Made by a program: the position numbers and the translations under genes
The notes under the pieces: model-generated
The model's database searches: none
Told to the model about the DNA's origin: nothing
The model's input: the letters and a program-made list of their open reading frames with translations, nothing else
Origin: Pyropia haitanensis
Taxonomy: Eukaryota; Rhodophyta; Bangiophyceae; Bangiales; Bangiaceae
DNA length: 64,000 nucleotides
NCBI GenBank assembly: GCA_008729055.1
Contig: SDUX01000004.1
Location: forward strand, 2,418,001-2,482,000
Direction: 5' to 3'
In this document: positions 43,131 to 55,110 of the stretch, in pieces
How positions within the stretch are numbered: position 1 is the stretch's first letter
Layout: the number at the start of each line of letters is the position of its first letter

Positions 43131-43714
43131 TGGCGTCGGCGGCGCCACCGTCGGCGGCGACGCCGCCGACGCCGCCGATGCCGCCGTCGGCGGCGGCCGC
43201 CTCCAGCGCGTGGGCGCGGATAAAGTTGAGCGCCGGGTCCTCGTCGGCCGCCGCGGCGCGGCGGAACATGTCATCGAGCAGGTCCACCGTGTTGGCAAAC
43301 GTGTCCCTGCAGGTGGGGGGGGGGGGGGGGGGGGGGAGGGGCCGACCGGGAGCAACAAAGGGCACAAAAGTGGGCGAGGGGTGGCGGTGGGGGGGACGGG
43401 GTGGCCCGGGAGCCACGAACAAGAGGGGAGACGCAAGGAGGGAAAACGGCACCAGGGGGGGGGGCGGGGACAGAGACGAGACACAGACAGGCGTCAGCAT
43501 CGCAGTCGCAGCGGCGCGGCAGCCGACGCTGCCACGCAGCGGGGGCAGACAGGGAGGGGTGGCAGCCGCCGGCCCCCACGGTCGCCCCACCGCGGGCAAC
43601 CAAGAAGAGGCAGCACAGCCAAACGCAAACGCAAAAGAAACACAACAAAAAAAAAAACGCTCGGGGCACACGCGCCGCGCGCGCACCGGGCGCACGGCGG
43701 GCGCACCGCCCCGA

Positions 43715-43749
<35 letters not shown>

Positions 43750-44857
43750 CACACACCCACAGCACGCACCGAAAAATGCCCGACACGGACACGAGCACGT
43801 CCACCCGCGGCCGCCCGCCGAGCGCCGCCAGCGGCCGCAGCTCAAACCGCACCACCCGCCCCGTCGCGTCGCGGACAACGGCCGCGCCGGCGAGGCCCAG
43901 CACCAGGCCGACCGCCTCCCCCCGCGTCTTGATCGCGTCGAGCCCCCACAGCGGCACCGCCACCGTCTGCGGCGCCGCGCCGCCGTGCGCCGCCGCGTGC
44001 GCGCGGAGCACCTCGTCGGCGAGGGCGGCGCCCGCCGCGGCCGCCGCGGGTGACGGCAGCCGGTACGGGTCGAGGCTGTGGATGTTGCGGCCGGTGGGCA
44101 GCACGCTGGCGCCGTCGCGGAGGACGTCCCCGCCGGGCGCGGCGCGCACGTAGCCGCCGCGGAGGGTGGCGGAGAGGGCGTCCAGCTCGGTCGCCGTGCA
44201 CCGCAGCAGGTGGCCGACCGAGACGGCCGACGGGATGGCCGCGAGCGTCGGGGGGGGGAGGGCGGCCGCCCAGGCGGCCGCGTCAAAGGGGGGGGGGGCG
44301 GGGGGGACGCCCCCTGCCGTCCCCGCCGCCGCCACCGCCGCCGCCGCCGCCGCGGTCGCCGCGGTCGCCGCCGCCGGCGCACCATCGACCGCGCCGTCGG
44401 CGACGCCGCCGGCGACACTGGCGGCGGCGCCCCCCCCCCCCCCTCCGCCGCCACAACGTGCTCCGCAATCGCCGCGGCGAGCGCCGGGAGGGTCTCCCGC
44501 ACGAGCACGTCGCGGCACAGCCTCCCCCCCCCCCCCCCCCCCCCCGGCACGAGGTCCGCGTCCGTCGGCGGGAGCGACGCCGCCAGCAGCGGCGACAGGG
44601 TGCCCGCCAGCGCCGCCGCCGGCGGCGGGCGGCCAAACACGTGGAGCCCCACCGAGTAGAGGCGGTCGGCAACGACGGCCAGGCGGGCCGACAGCACGTT
44701 GGCCGCGTCGGCGAGCGCCGCCGCGGGCACCGCCGCGCCGCCCGCCGCGAGCGCCGCCCAGTCCACCGACGCGCGGGTGTCGGCGTCGAGGCCGGCGGCG
44801 GTGGCGGTGGCGACGACCGCCGCCAGCGCGGCCGTCACGGCGGGGGGATGGGGGGAT

Positions 44858-44889
<32 letters not shown>

Positions 44890-46828
44890 TGCCGCCGGTG
44901 CCGTCGCCAATGTCGCCGCCGCGGCCGCCGGCTCGTCGGCGGCGGGCGCAGAGGCGGCGTCGGTGGCGGCGGCGTCGGCGGCGGCGGCGGCGGCGGGGGC
45001 GGCGGTCGGGGCGTCACCCCCCTCCGCGGCGTCGGCCAGGGCGGCGCGCAGCGTGTCGAGCTGCGGCTTGAGCGCCGCGAGCTCCCGGTACAGCCCCGCC
45101 CGCCCCAGCGGCGGCACCCCGTGGCTGATGATGGTGGCGGCCGCACGGCGCTTGGCGAGCGCCGACTCGGCGGGGTTGTTGGCCGCGTAGATGTACGCGT
45201 TGGGCACGTTGCCCAGCAGCTTGTCGGGCCAGCAGTAGGGGCCCGCGCCGAGGGGGGAGCCGGGCAGCCACTCGTGCGTGCCGTGCATCCTGCAGAGGCG
45301 GGGGGGGGGGGGTGAGAGGCCGACAGAAAGAAAAGGGGGACAGACAGCAACAGCCAGGGGTCAGGGGGCGGGGGGCGGGAAACGACACAGAGCAGAGGAG
45401 GTCGGGGGGGGGGGGGGGGGGGGGGAGGAAGGCAAGAGCGAGCAGAGCGCGTGGCGGACAGGCCGGGGAGCAGAGCAGAGACAGCGGTGGCGTCACGTCG
45501 TTCAGTATGGGAGCACACACAACCACCACCCGCACCCGGCGGGCTGCAACCGCCGGTCACGGGCGGCGGCGGCAGCGGCCGCGGCGCGGCCAGCCGCCGC
45601 GAGCGCCGCGGCTGGCATCGCCGGCAGCGCCAGTCGCGGCAGACCCCCCCCCCCCGACACCGCGTCAAACCCGTGTCCGCCCGCGCCGGCACGGGGCGGC
45701 CGCGCCGCCGTCGCCGCCACCGACGTCGCCTTCCCCGCCCCCCCCCCCCCCCCCCCCCACCCCCGTGAGCGCGCGTGACGACCTACCCAAAGTGGATGAT
45801 CGCGTCCGCGCCGAGCTCCTCCTCCAGCCACCGGTACCACGCGCAGTACTGCGGGTGCGGCGCGGCGTCGCGCTCAAACATCAGCCGCATCGGGTCGCCC
45901 GGCACGCCCAGCGGCGGCTGCACGCCCACCCACACGTTGCCGACGCGGACGCCGCCGACCGGCAGGGCGCCGTCAAACGCGCGCGGCAGCGTCCACGCGG
46001 CGAGGTCGTCGCCCCACGCGGCGGTGACGCGGGCGGTGAGGACGGGGCCGAGCCACTCGCGGAGGGCGGCGGGCGTGACGAGGCCGCGGGCGCCCGCCAC
46101 GGGCGCCGCCGCCGCCCGCGACGTGCCGCCGCCGGCGGCGGTGCCGACCGCGTCGGCGGCGACGGCGGCGGCGACAAGGTCGGCGCCGCCGCGGGCGAGC
46201 GCGTCGCCCACGTCGTAGCCGTCGGCGGCGAGGCGGGTCAGCACCGCCTCGAGCGACCGCGGCACGTCGAGGAGCGCGGCGGTGCCCGCCGCGCCGGCGC
46301 CCGGCGGGAAGCCGTACAGCACGACCGCAACGACGCGGTCGGCGGGCGGCTTGGCCGCCGCCGCCAGCCGCGCGCGGAGGCGGCCGGTGAGGCGGGCGAG
46401 CCGGTCCGGCACGAGGAGGATGCGGTCGCCGACGAGGCCGCCGAGGACGACCGGGTCCACCGCCCCGTCCTGCTCGGGCAGCGCGTACAGCACCGCCGAC
46501 TGCAGGCCGCTGACGCCCGACCGCGTCCACGACGCCACGTCCTGGATGAGCAGCGGCGCGGCAATGACGTACGGCACGTCCAGGCGGGCGAGGATGGCCG
46601 CCGCCGCGTCGGGGGAGCGGCCGGCGGCCATGGAGCCGGCGGGGCCGCCGACCAGCGGGAAGCCAATCGTCGACACCACCGCGTCGACGGCGACCGCGCC
46701 GGGCCGGCGGCGGCGGCGGCGGCGGGCGGCGGCACGGCGGCGGGCGGCGGCCGCCGCGGCGCCGCCGCCGAGGAGCGACGACAGCCGGCCGACGGGCGAG
46801 GCGGCCGCGGCGGCCGCGGCGGCGGCCG

Positions 46829-46859
<31 letters not shown>

Positions 46860-48374
46860 CGCGTCGGCCGCGTCGGCGGCGGCCTCGGCGGCGGCGCTCG
46901 TCAGCTGGTCCCGCAGCACCATGTGCGCCTCGACGCCATTGATAAAGATGGGCAGCGGCGTCAGGCCGGCCGCCTCAAAGTGCGCGACCAGCCGGTCAAT
47001 GTAGGGCAGGCCCGACACGACGTGCTTGCGGTACAGCAGCACCGCCACGCGGGGGCGGCCCGCCCGGTCGGCGTGCGCCGCGGCGTGCCACGCCACGTAC
47101 TCGGCGGGGGTGCGGAAGTAGTGGCCGGGCCGGTCGGGGTGGACGAGGCCGGTCGCGGGGGCGGGGTCTGGCGGCGGGACCACCGCCGCCGCGCCCGCCG
47201 CCGGGTCACCGCCGCCGCCCAGCGGCGGCGGCAGCGACGGCGGCGGCGACGGCGGCGGCAGGCCGAGCACCTCGGTGGACAGGTAGGCGGCCATGGCGGC
47301 CACGTTGGCCACCCCCCCCGCGTTCCAGTACGCGTACACCGACAGCCAGTGGCGCAGGTCCCGCACCCGCCGGCCCGGGAGGAGGCGCAGCAGCCGGGGC
47401 CCGGCCTTGAGGAGCTGCAGGTACGCGGCGAGCTTGTCCTCCTCCCGCCCGAGCACCCCAAACTTTCGCAGCAGCCCCGCCACCGCCGGCGGCATGCCGC
47501 CGCGGCCGCCCCCGCCGGGCCGCCCGTCCGCGTCCGTGGCGGGCGCGGGTTCCCCCCCCCCCCCGCCCCCCCCCCCCCGTCCAGCACAAACGAGCCGACG
47601 CGCGTCAGCGCCATCAGCTCGAGGGCGCTCTCAAACACAAAGCGGGTGCGGACGCTGCCGAGCCGCCGCGCCAGCCACGCGACGTCGTCATAGTCAAAGA
47701 GGAGGCTGCCGAAAAAGACGTCCGCGGCGGCGAGGTCCGCCTCGAGCGCCGCCTGCCGCCCGCCCCGGATGTCCTCGTCCGTGTAGACGGCCAGCCGCAG
47801 GCGGGGCGCGGCGGCCGCCGCGGCGGCGACCGCGTCGGCGTAGAGGCCCGCGTTGAAGCGCTCAAAGCCCGTGACGAGCACGACGGTGTGGGTGGGGGGG
47901 GGGGGGGGTCCCCCCGCCCCGCCGCCGCCGCCACCGCGTCGGGCGCGGCCGCCACCGCCGGCACCGCCGCCGGCACCGCCGACGGCGCCGCCGACGGCGC
48001 CGCCGCCGACGGCGGCGACGGCGGCGGCGGCGGCGGCGATGGGGGCGGCGGCGGCACCGCCGCCGCCGCCGCCGCCGCCACCCCCACCCGCCGCCGCCGC
48101 GGCGCCGCCGCCGCAGCACCCCCCCCCCCCCCCGCCGCCACCCGCCGCCGCCGCCGTCGACGCGCGGCGGGGCGCCGCGGCGGCCCGCCGCCGCCGGCAG
48201 CGGCGTGCCGACAAACGGGCGCGCCGTGGCGGCGGCGGCGCGCCCGCCGCCGCCGCCACCGCCGCCGCGGACGCCGCGGACGCCGCCGCCGCCGCCGGGG
48301 AGGGCGCCGACAAAGGCGGCCGTCGGCGCCGCCGCCGCCGCCGCCGCCGCCGCGGCGGCCGCGGCGGGCGTCAT
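41396..48374 (-). CDS. CHLH: Magnesium chelatase subunit H (ChlH), spliced
   Basis: Large porphyrin-binding subunit of Mg-chelatase, which with ChlI and ChlD inserts Mg2+ into protoporphyrin IX in the plastid, the first committed step of chlorophyll synthesis. Coding blocks: 48374-45787, 45289-43770, 43306-42780, 42388-42054 and 41620-41396, joined in phase by four GT-AG introns. The first block holds a transit-peptide-like N terminus and is broken at C/G runs. Family hallmarks are unmistakable: HFG|MHGTHEWLPG across intron 1, YAANNPAESALAKRR, VLPTGRNIHSLDP, WGLDAIKTRGE, GRPRVDVLVSVSGIFR, IQEYHANTGAL, LLRTEYRAKLLNP, GAYEVSTR and LLEGAGRGLW. Two internal breaks (47552-47578, 44430-44443) are each cured by one extra G; with two more losses in the N-terminal tracts the length becomes a multiple of three, about 1732 aa. 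Typical ChlH is near 1380 aa; the excess is Ala/Gly-rich insertions. Confidence 0.9.
41621..42053 (-). other. CHLH intron 4 (433 nt)
   Basis: Donor GTGCGT at 42053, acceptor a C-rich tract plus CAG ending at 41621. It joins FVYEQ to MVGLYVEDEA. The intron contains imperfect tandem CCCCCCTCAAT/CAAC repeats at 41840-41960. Confidence 0.88.
42389..42779 (-). other. CHLH intron 3 (391 nt)
   Basis: Donor GTACGT at 42779, acceptor GACCAG ending at 42389. It joins VEYGLTG/D to IQEYHANTGAL with the codon split after its first base. Confidence 0.88.
43307..43769 (-). other. CHLH intron 2 (463 nt)
   Basis: Donor GTGCGT at 43769, acceptor CTGCAG ending at 43307. It joins SGIFR to DTFANTVDLLDD, the conserved ChlH order. 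Confidence 0.9.
45290..45786 (-). other. CHLH intron 1 (497 nt)
   Basis: Donor GTAGGT at 45786, acceptor CTGCAG ending at 45290. Splicing joins HFG to MHGTHEW exactly as in the ChlH family. Confidence 0.9.
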
Positions 48375-50268
48375 GGCCGTCACGGAGGGGGCGGCCGCGG
48401 GCGTTGGCGGGGGGGGGGTGGGGCAGCCCAGTGGCAGGCGAGCAAAGGGCAACGACGAGGCGGGGGGCGAGGGGGGGGGAGGGGGGGGGGGGGAGAAGGA
48501 GGCGGGGGGGGACAGGCGCGGCCGGGCGGCGCGTCACGGGCCCAGCCGCGACCCCCCCCGCGCGGCGCGTCCCCCCCTCCCCCCCCCCCCAGCCAGCGCT
48601 CCCCCCCCCCCCCCCCCCGCCACAGACCACGGCGCGGGACGCTGCCGCGGCGGCGGCGGCGGCGGCGGCACCGCCAACGGCGGGCGGCAGCCGCGACGGG
48701 CGGCCGACGCGGCGGCGGCCGGCGGCGTGGCCGGCGGCGGGCGGCCGGCGGGCGGCGGGCGGCGGGCGGCGGCCGCACCCAGCAGCGGCCGGCGCGGCGG
48801 CGGGGGGGGGGGTCGGCGGCGGCGGCGGCGGCGCGGCGGGGCGTGTGCGCGCGGCGCGAGACACGCACACGCGGGGGGCGGGGGGGGGGGAAGGGGGGGG
48901 GGGGACGGCGCACGCGGCGGCGCTGGCGTTTGGCGGCGCGGCGGCGGCGGGGGGCGGCGGCGCTGCGCAGGCGGGGGAGGGAAGCGCGCGGGGGGCGGGG
49001 GAGGGAGCGCGGGGGAGGCGGGGGGGGGGGGGGGGGGGAGGCTGGCTGGCACGGGACGCCCCACTCTGGGGCGGCGGACGCTGGGGTGGCGGTGCCGCAG
49101 CGGGCGGCGAGCTCACCACCGCGGGCTCAAAACGAGGCAAGCGAGGAGGGTGGGGGGGGGAGGAGTGTGGCGGCGGGGGGGGGTGGGGGGGGGGGGAGGT
49201 GGAGGGGGGGGAGGGGGGGGGTGAGGCGCCGTTGCTTGCGCCCGCGGCCGCGGCGCCACGGAAAACGCGGCCGCCGCCGCGCGCGCGGCAGCGGCCCGCG
49301 CGGGGCGGGGCCAGCTGGCGGCGGCCGCCGCGGGCGGCGGCGGCGGCGGCTGGGGGTGGCCGCGACGGTGGCGTGGCGGCCGCGCGGCGGTGGCGGCGGT
49401 GGCGGCCACGACCGCGGCCGGGTGCGGCTGGGGCGCCCGCGGGGGAGTGTCTGGGGGGGGAGTCTTTTTTTCTTGCGGCGCCCGCCGCGGTCGCCGAGAT
49501 CCCGCCCCCCGCCGCGCCACGCCTCGGCGCGGGGTGTATCTCTATCGCTGGGGAGGTGGGCGCAAGAAAAATCTGGCTGCCCGCAGGGATTTATTGCTCC
49601 ATCAGGGATCCACTCGGGACCAAGTACTACAGTGCCTACCAGTTGGCCCGCTTGACTTGCGTTGGATTTTTTGTACTACCGCGCGACAGTCGGTACATGG
49701 GTGCAACCGCAACAGAGGCGTGCGGGGAAATGACGAATTGCGCACGTACTGTAAGGAGCTGCCCCGTTAGTTTCAGTACGTATTCAGACAGCCACAAGGT
49801 TGCCTCTTTTCAGAGAGCTTTCACGCCCCAGTAGACGTGGTACGAATGAGCTCCATTCACGCCCCCCGTCGAGAGGCGCCATGCGGGCGCATGAGATCCA
49901 GCACAGACATCCAAGTCGTCTTGAAAGACGTTCCTTCCGCAAGTTTTGCACTTTTGTCTGTGCACCCGCTCGTCTCGGCTGGCCAGTGATCCAATCGGCT
50001 TGCTCGGCCAATGGGATCGCCGCGAATCCACAGATCCAGCAGGTCAAACCGCCACGACGGCCGGCGCCGCCGCTGGCAAGAGCGGGCCGCCGCGCCAGAC
50101 CGCGATGAAAAATCTGGGGCGACCGCCTGCCGCCGCGCGCGCCGCTGCCGCGCTGGACACCGCGCCCCCCCCACGCCCTTGCCGGCGTGTGCCGTCAGCC
50201 GCGTCGGGTCGGCGGGTGCACCCACACCCACCCGCGCCGACCAGACCGCCCAAAACACCCGCGTCTGA
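48375..50268. other. CHLH upstream region
   Basis: 48375-49540 is low-complexity GC sequence with many G runs. 49540-50050 has a more balanced composition and may hold promoter elements, but I recognise no specific site and no gene. Confidence 0.4.
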
Positions 50269-50751
50269 GAGCATCTCCACCAATGGAGCCAAAAGCCAAC
50301 CCAAACGAGACACGTGGCGCAACGTGGGCGACTGTGAATGGCCACTCCAACCGAGAAGCCAACGCCGCGCACGTCACGTCTCAAGCAAAGCACCTAGTGG
50401 GGCGCCTGGAGAGAGCAGCCGATTCCACGCCGTACTAGCGTCCTGTGGGACTGTCTGCAAGCCACGGGTCACGCTTCCTATTGGCGCAGGTTGGCTCCGC
50501 GTTTGGCCAAAAGCCAAAACACCGCGCCAAAAAGGCTCGTTTGGCGCGGGGGTTGGCTCCGCTGCCGTTGAGAGCCAAAAACTCGAGTGCTCTCGAGGCG
50601 CATTAAGGTGGTCTCCAGAGCGATTAAGAATTGTGATACAGTCTTAGTTTTGGACCGTCACACGGCCCACCAGTCAGAGCCAAAGCCAAACCGGTGAAAC
50701 GGGTGCCACGTAGTTGGCTTTTGGCTTTTGGCTGCATTGGTGGAGATGCTC
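50269..50751. mobile_element. MITE with GAGCATCTCCACCAAT terminal inverted repeats
   Basis: The left end GAGCATCTCCACCAATGGAG (50269) and right end (complement, reading inward from 50751) match for about 30 nt with one mismatch. Similarity continues through GCCAAAAGCCAA into a shared CACGTGGC/TACGTGGC region. Both ends are flanked directly by TGA (50266-50268 and 50752-50754), a 3-bp target duplication typical of PIF/Harbinger elements. The 483-bp interior has no coding capacity and contains several more AGCCAAAA/TTGGCT fragments in both directions. Confidence 0.75.
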
Positions 50752-51090
50752 TGACCGGCGCGCCGCCTCTGCCGGCGGGTACATACATACCGTAGTCGGT
50801 GCACGGATATCGATCGGCTGCCAACGGGCACCCCCCGCCCACGAGCGTCGGGCGCCGCCGCGGCACCGCCGCCGCCCCCCCCGACCGCCACCGCCACAAC
50901 GGTCACGGTCGGCCACCGGGACGGGCGACGGCGGTGGGGCGGCCGACGCGGCGGCACCGGCTGGCACAGCCGGTCGGGGGACCCCTCGGCCCCCACACGC
51001 GCGTGCCGGCAGCGGCCAGTGAGACCCGCCGTCGGCGGCCGCTGCCGCCGTGGGCTCCGCCTTTCCCCCCCCCCCCCCCCACCCCCCCCC
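50752..51090. other. Spacer between MITE and inverted repeat
   Basis: GC-rich, ending in C runs at 51066-51091. Nothing coding is recognised. Confidence 0.4.
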
Positions 51091-53174
51091 CGAACCTTGG
51101 AAACTCTAGGGTTGACGGGCCCGTCAACCCTGGCGTCAAGGCTGCGTCAAGGCTGCGTCAAGGCTGCACCCGGAGATTGGCAGTCGGAGATGTACTTCAC
51201 CGATTGGGTATTTTGGGTGTGGACCTCGGAACTGCGGTGGCAGCGCGCACCAGGGCGGCGCTGCCGCCGCCGCTCCCGCCACCGCCGCCCCCGCAGGCGG
51301 CTGCCCCTGCCCCCCCCGCCGCCGCCACGGTCGCAGCCGGGTGCCCCCGCCGACGTGTCCGCGGGTGCCCCCGCCCCCACCGCGGCTGCTGCCGCCCCCA
51401 CCGCGGCTGCTGCCGCTCCCCCCGCGGCTGCGCCGCCCCCGCCACGGGCAGCCACCCCAGCCCCCCATGTCGCGAGCTGCCCCCCCTGCACCCCTGCCAC
51501 GCGCTGCGCCCCCCGCCACCCTGGCCCACACCCGCCGCCACCGCGGCTGCCGCGGCTGCCGCGGCGGGCGGCCGCGGCCGCCGCGGCCGCCGCCGCCGCC
51601 GCCCGCCGCCCACCGCCGCCGCCGCCGCCGCGGCCGCCGCGGCTGCCGCGGCGGGCGGCCGCGGCCGCCCGCCACCGCCGCCTCCGCCCCCGCCGCTGCG
51701 GGCTGCAGCCGCCCCGGCTGCCGCTGCCGCCCCCGCCGTTGCTGCCGGCCGCCGGCCGCCCACGGCCGCCGCCGCCGCCGCCGCCGCCGCCGCGCCTGCC
51801 GCGGCGGGCGGCCGCGGCCGTCCGCCGCCACCGCCGCCGCCGCCCCCGTCGCGGCCGTCCCCGCCCCCGCCGCCGCCCGCCACCGCCGCCGCCGCGGCCG
51901 CCGCGGCGGACGGCCGCGGCCGCCCGCCACGGCCGCCGCCGTGGCCGCCGCGGCTGCCGCGGCCGCGACCGACGCCACCGCTGCCGCCGCCGCCGCCGCT
52001 GCCGCCGCCGCAGCCCGCCGCCGCCGCCGGCCGCCGCCGTGGCCGCCGCCGCCTCCGCCCCCGCCGCTGCGGGCTGCTGCCGCCCCGGCTGCCGCTTCCG
52101 CCGTCGCCGTTGCTGCCTGCCGCCGGCCGCCTGCCTGGCCGGCCGCCGGCCGCCTGCCGCCCGGGCTGCCGCCCCGGCCGCCGCCCCCACCGCCGCCGCC
52201 CCCACCGGGTTGCTGCCGCCCGGCTGCCGCTGCCGCCGCCGCCGTTGCTGCCGGCCGCCGCGAGCGGGCTGCCGCGGCCAGCGGGCTACCGCCGCCTGCC
52301 TTTCGCCGTCAATCGCGGGCTTCCTTTGTCGGCTGCCTCTGCCGCCACCGCTCGCTATCGCCGCTGCCGCGGCCCCCGCCGCCGCAGTGGCGGCTGGCGC
52401 CGCCGCCCCCGCCCTCGCGGCGGCGGCAATGGCTGCCGCCGCCGCCCCCTCCCGCCGCTGCCCCCGTGGCGGCAGCGGCCGCCGCCATGCGGGGGGAGGG
52501 GTGACCAGCCACGCTGCTTGCACGCAGAGGTATTTGAAAAAACTTATAATCCGCGATTATTTGATGTGGATACAAAAGTACACACACCTCAGACTTGATA
52601 CACATCTCGCGGCCTGTTTGGCGAATCTAGTGTCCCGTACGTCTGGTCTGATAGGGTGTCACACGATTTGAACTGCGAATCTGTAACAATCAATACTGAA
52701 CTTACTCCTGATGGACATGAGAGTACCACATTTGGAAGAACACCCATCCTGGTCAACGACTGGCAACTCCCCAACTGCTGAAGCGCCGGCGTCCGACGCC
52801 CCCCTCCACCCCGCCCGGTCGCCCGCTTCACCATTTCCTGGCCACCCAGCACGCCAGGTGGATACACAAGCCAGTTTTACTTGTTCTATTCAGTTGTGCG
52901 TGCGGGTCTGCACACGTCTGGTAGAGCAGAGCCCCCAAAGAACCCATGAACGGACATAATGCAATCACCATCCCCCTCGGTTACGCCGCTCGGGGGCGCT
53001 GCTGACGGAGAAACAATGTCTAGATCTGATAGATGTAGTTTGTGAAGGATGAGAGCACTGTGGGGCGTTGGACGGCCTGTCGCGGCTACCTGTCCAGAAT
53101 GGACACTTTGGGGGTCTGTATGACCCACTTCCCGACGTTTGCGAAACCTTCTGAGCACATAGTCGTGCTCAGCG
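51091..53174 (+). repeat. Left arm of a 4-kb inverted repeat
   Basis: Begins CGAACCTTGG and matches the complement of 53355-55110. The unique parts (52510-53174) appear identical to the right arm over hundreds of bases. The GC-rich part (about 51240-52500) consists of repeated modules such as CTGCCGCGGCGGGCGGCCGC and is about 330 nt longer than in the right arm. Three GCGTCAAGGCTG units and a 22-nt perfect palindrome (51109-51130) sit near the outer end. Long open frames here are triplet artefacts. Confidence 0.88.
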
Positions 53175-53354
53175 TCATTGACTTAGTTTGATGGGAACAG
53201 CTTGAGAAAATTTTGCTTCACTGTCTGAAACGCGTTGTAGCGGGGTGTGACGCGTTGCACCAAAGTGTGCGCAGGGCACTTCACCACGTGCAACACGAGT
53301 CAGGGACCGCTTCACCAACTTTTCTGAACCATGCTCAATCGACTAAACCGACAT
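53175..53354. other. 180-nt loop of the inverted repeat
   Basis: Unique moderately AT-rich sequence between the two arms. The arm ends themselves carry a small hairpin (CTGAGCAC...GTGCTCAG) on each side. No gene is recognised. Confidence 0.6.
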
Positions 53355-55110
53355 CGCTGAGCACGGTTATGTGCTCAGAAGGTTTCGCAAACGTCGGGAA
53401 GTGGGTCATACAGACCCCCAAAGTGTCCATTCTGGACAGGTAGCCGCGACAGGCCGTCCAACGCCCCACAGTGCTCTCATCCTTCACAAACTACATCTAT
53501 CAGATCTAGACATTGTTTCTCCGTCAGCAGCGCCCCCGAGCGGCGTAACCGAGGGGGATGGTGATTGCATTATGTCCGTTCATGGGTTCTTTGGGGGCTC
53601 TGCTCTACCAGACGTGTGCAGACCCGCACGCACAACTGAATAGAACAAGTAAAACTGGCTTGTGTATCCACCTGGCGTGCTGGGTGGCCAGGAAATGGTG
53701 AAGCGGGCGACCGGGCGGGGTGGAGGGGGGCGTCGGACGCCGGCGCTTCAGCAGTTGGGGAGTTGCCAGTCGTTGACCAGGATGGGTGTTCTTCCAAATG
53801 TGGTACTCTCATGTCCATCAGGAGTAAGTTCAGTATTGATTGTTACAGATTCGCAGTTCAAATCGTGTGACACCCTATCAGACCAGACGTACGGGACACT
53901 AGATTCGCCAAACAGGCCGCGAGATGTGTATCAAGTCTGAGGTGTGTGTACTTTTGTATCCACATCAAATAATCGCGGATTATAAGTTTTTTCAAATACC
54001 TCTGCGTGCAAGCAGCGTGGCTGGTCACCCCTCCCCCCGCATGGCGGCGGCCGCTGCCGCCACGGGGGCAGCGGCGGGAGGGGGCGGCGGCGGCAGCCAT
54101 TGCCGCCGCCGCGAGGGCGGGGGCGGCGGCGCCAGCCGCCACTGCGGCGGCGGGGGCCGCGGCAGCGGCGATAGCGAGCGGTGGCGGCAGAGGCAGCCGA
54201 CAAAGGAAGCCCGCGATTGACGGCGAAAGGCAGGCGGCGGTAGCCCGCTGGCCGCGGCAGCCCGCTGGTGGCGGCCGGCAGCAACGGCGGCGGCGGCAGC
54301 GGCAGACGGACGGCAGCAACCCGGTGGGGGCGGCCGCGGTGCGGGTCGCGGCGGAGGGGGCGGCAGCCGGGCCAGCAGCTGCCCGCAGTGGCGGGGGCGG
54401 AGGCGGCGGTGGCGGCCGGCCGCGGCCGCCCGCCGCGGCTGCCGCGGCGGTGGCGGCCGGCGGCGGGGGCGGCGACGGCGGCGGCGGGAGCGGCGGCGGC
54501 GGTGGCGGCGGACGGCCGCGGCCGCCCGCCGCGGCAGCCGCGGCGGCCGCGGCGGCGGCGGCGGCGGTGGGCGGCGGGCGGCGGCGGCGGCGGCCGCGGC
54601 GGCCGCGGCCGCCCGCCGCGGCAGCCGCGGCAGCCGCGGTGGCGGCGGGTGTGGGCCAGGATGGCGGGGGGCGCAGTGCGTGGCAGGGGTGCAGGGGGGG
54701 CAGCTCGCGACATGGGGGGCTGGGGTGGCTGCCCGTGGCGGGGGCGGCGCAGCCGCGGGGGGAGCGGCAGCAGCCGCGGTGGGGGCGGCAGCAGCCGCGG
54801 TGGGGGCGGCAGCAGCCGCGGTGGGGGCGGGGGCACCCGCGGACACGTCGGCGGGGGCACCCGGCTGCGACCGTGGCGGCGGCGGGGGGGGCAGGGGCAG
54901 CCGCCTGCGGGGGCGGCGGTGGCGGGAGCGGCGGCGGCAGCGCCGCCCTGGTGCGCGCTGCCACCGCAGTTCCGAGGTCCACACCCAAAATACCCAATCG
55001 GTGAAGTACATCTCCGACTGCCAATCTCCGGGTGCAGCCTTGACGCAGCCTTGACGCAGCCTTGACGCCAGGGTTGACGGGCCCGTCAACCCTAGAGTTT
55101 CCAAGGTTCG
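53355..55110 (-). repeat. Right arm of the 4-kb inverted repeat
   Basis: Complement of the left arm, ending CCAAGGTTCG at 55110, with the same palindrome (55071-55092) and three CAGCCTTGACGC units. The single-copy portion 53371-54050 mirrors 53158-52480 without visible mismatches. Confidence 0.88.

Noticed and set aside
50799..52598. A 599-codon Ala/Pro-rich open frame in the inverted repeat
   Set aside because: Mirrored in the other arm with a different length and made of GCC/CCG triplets; no domain.
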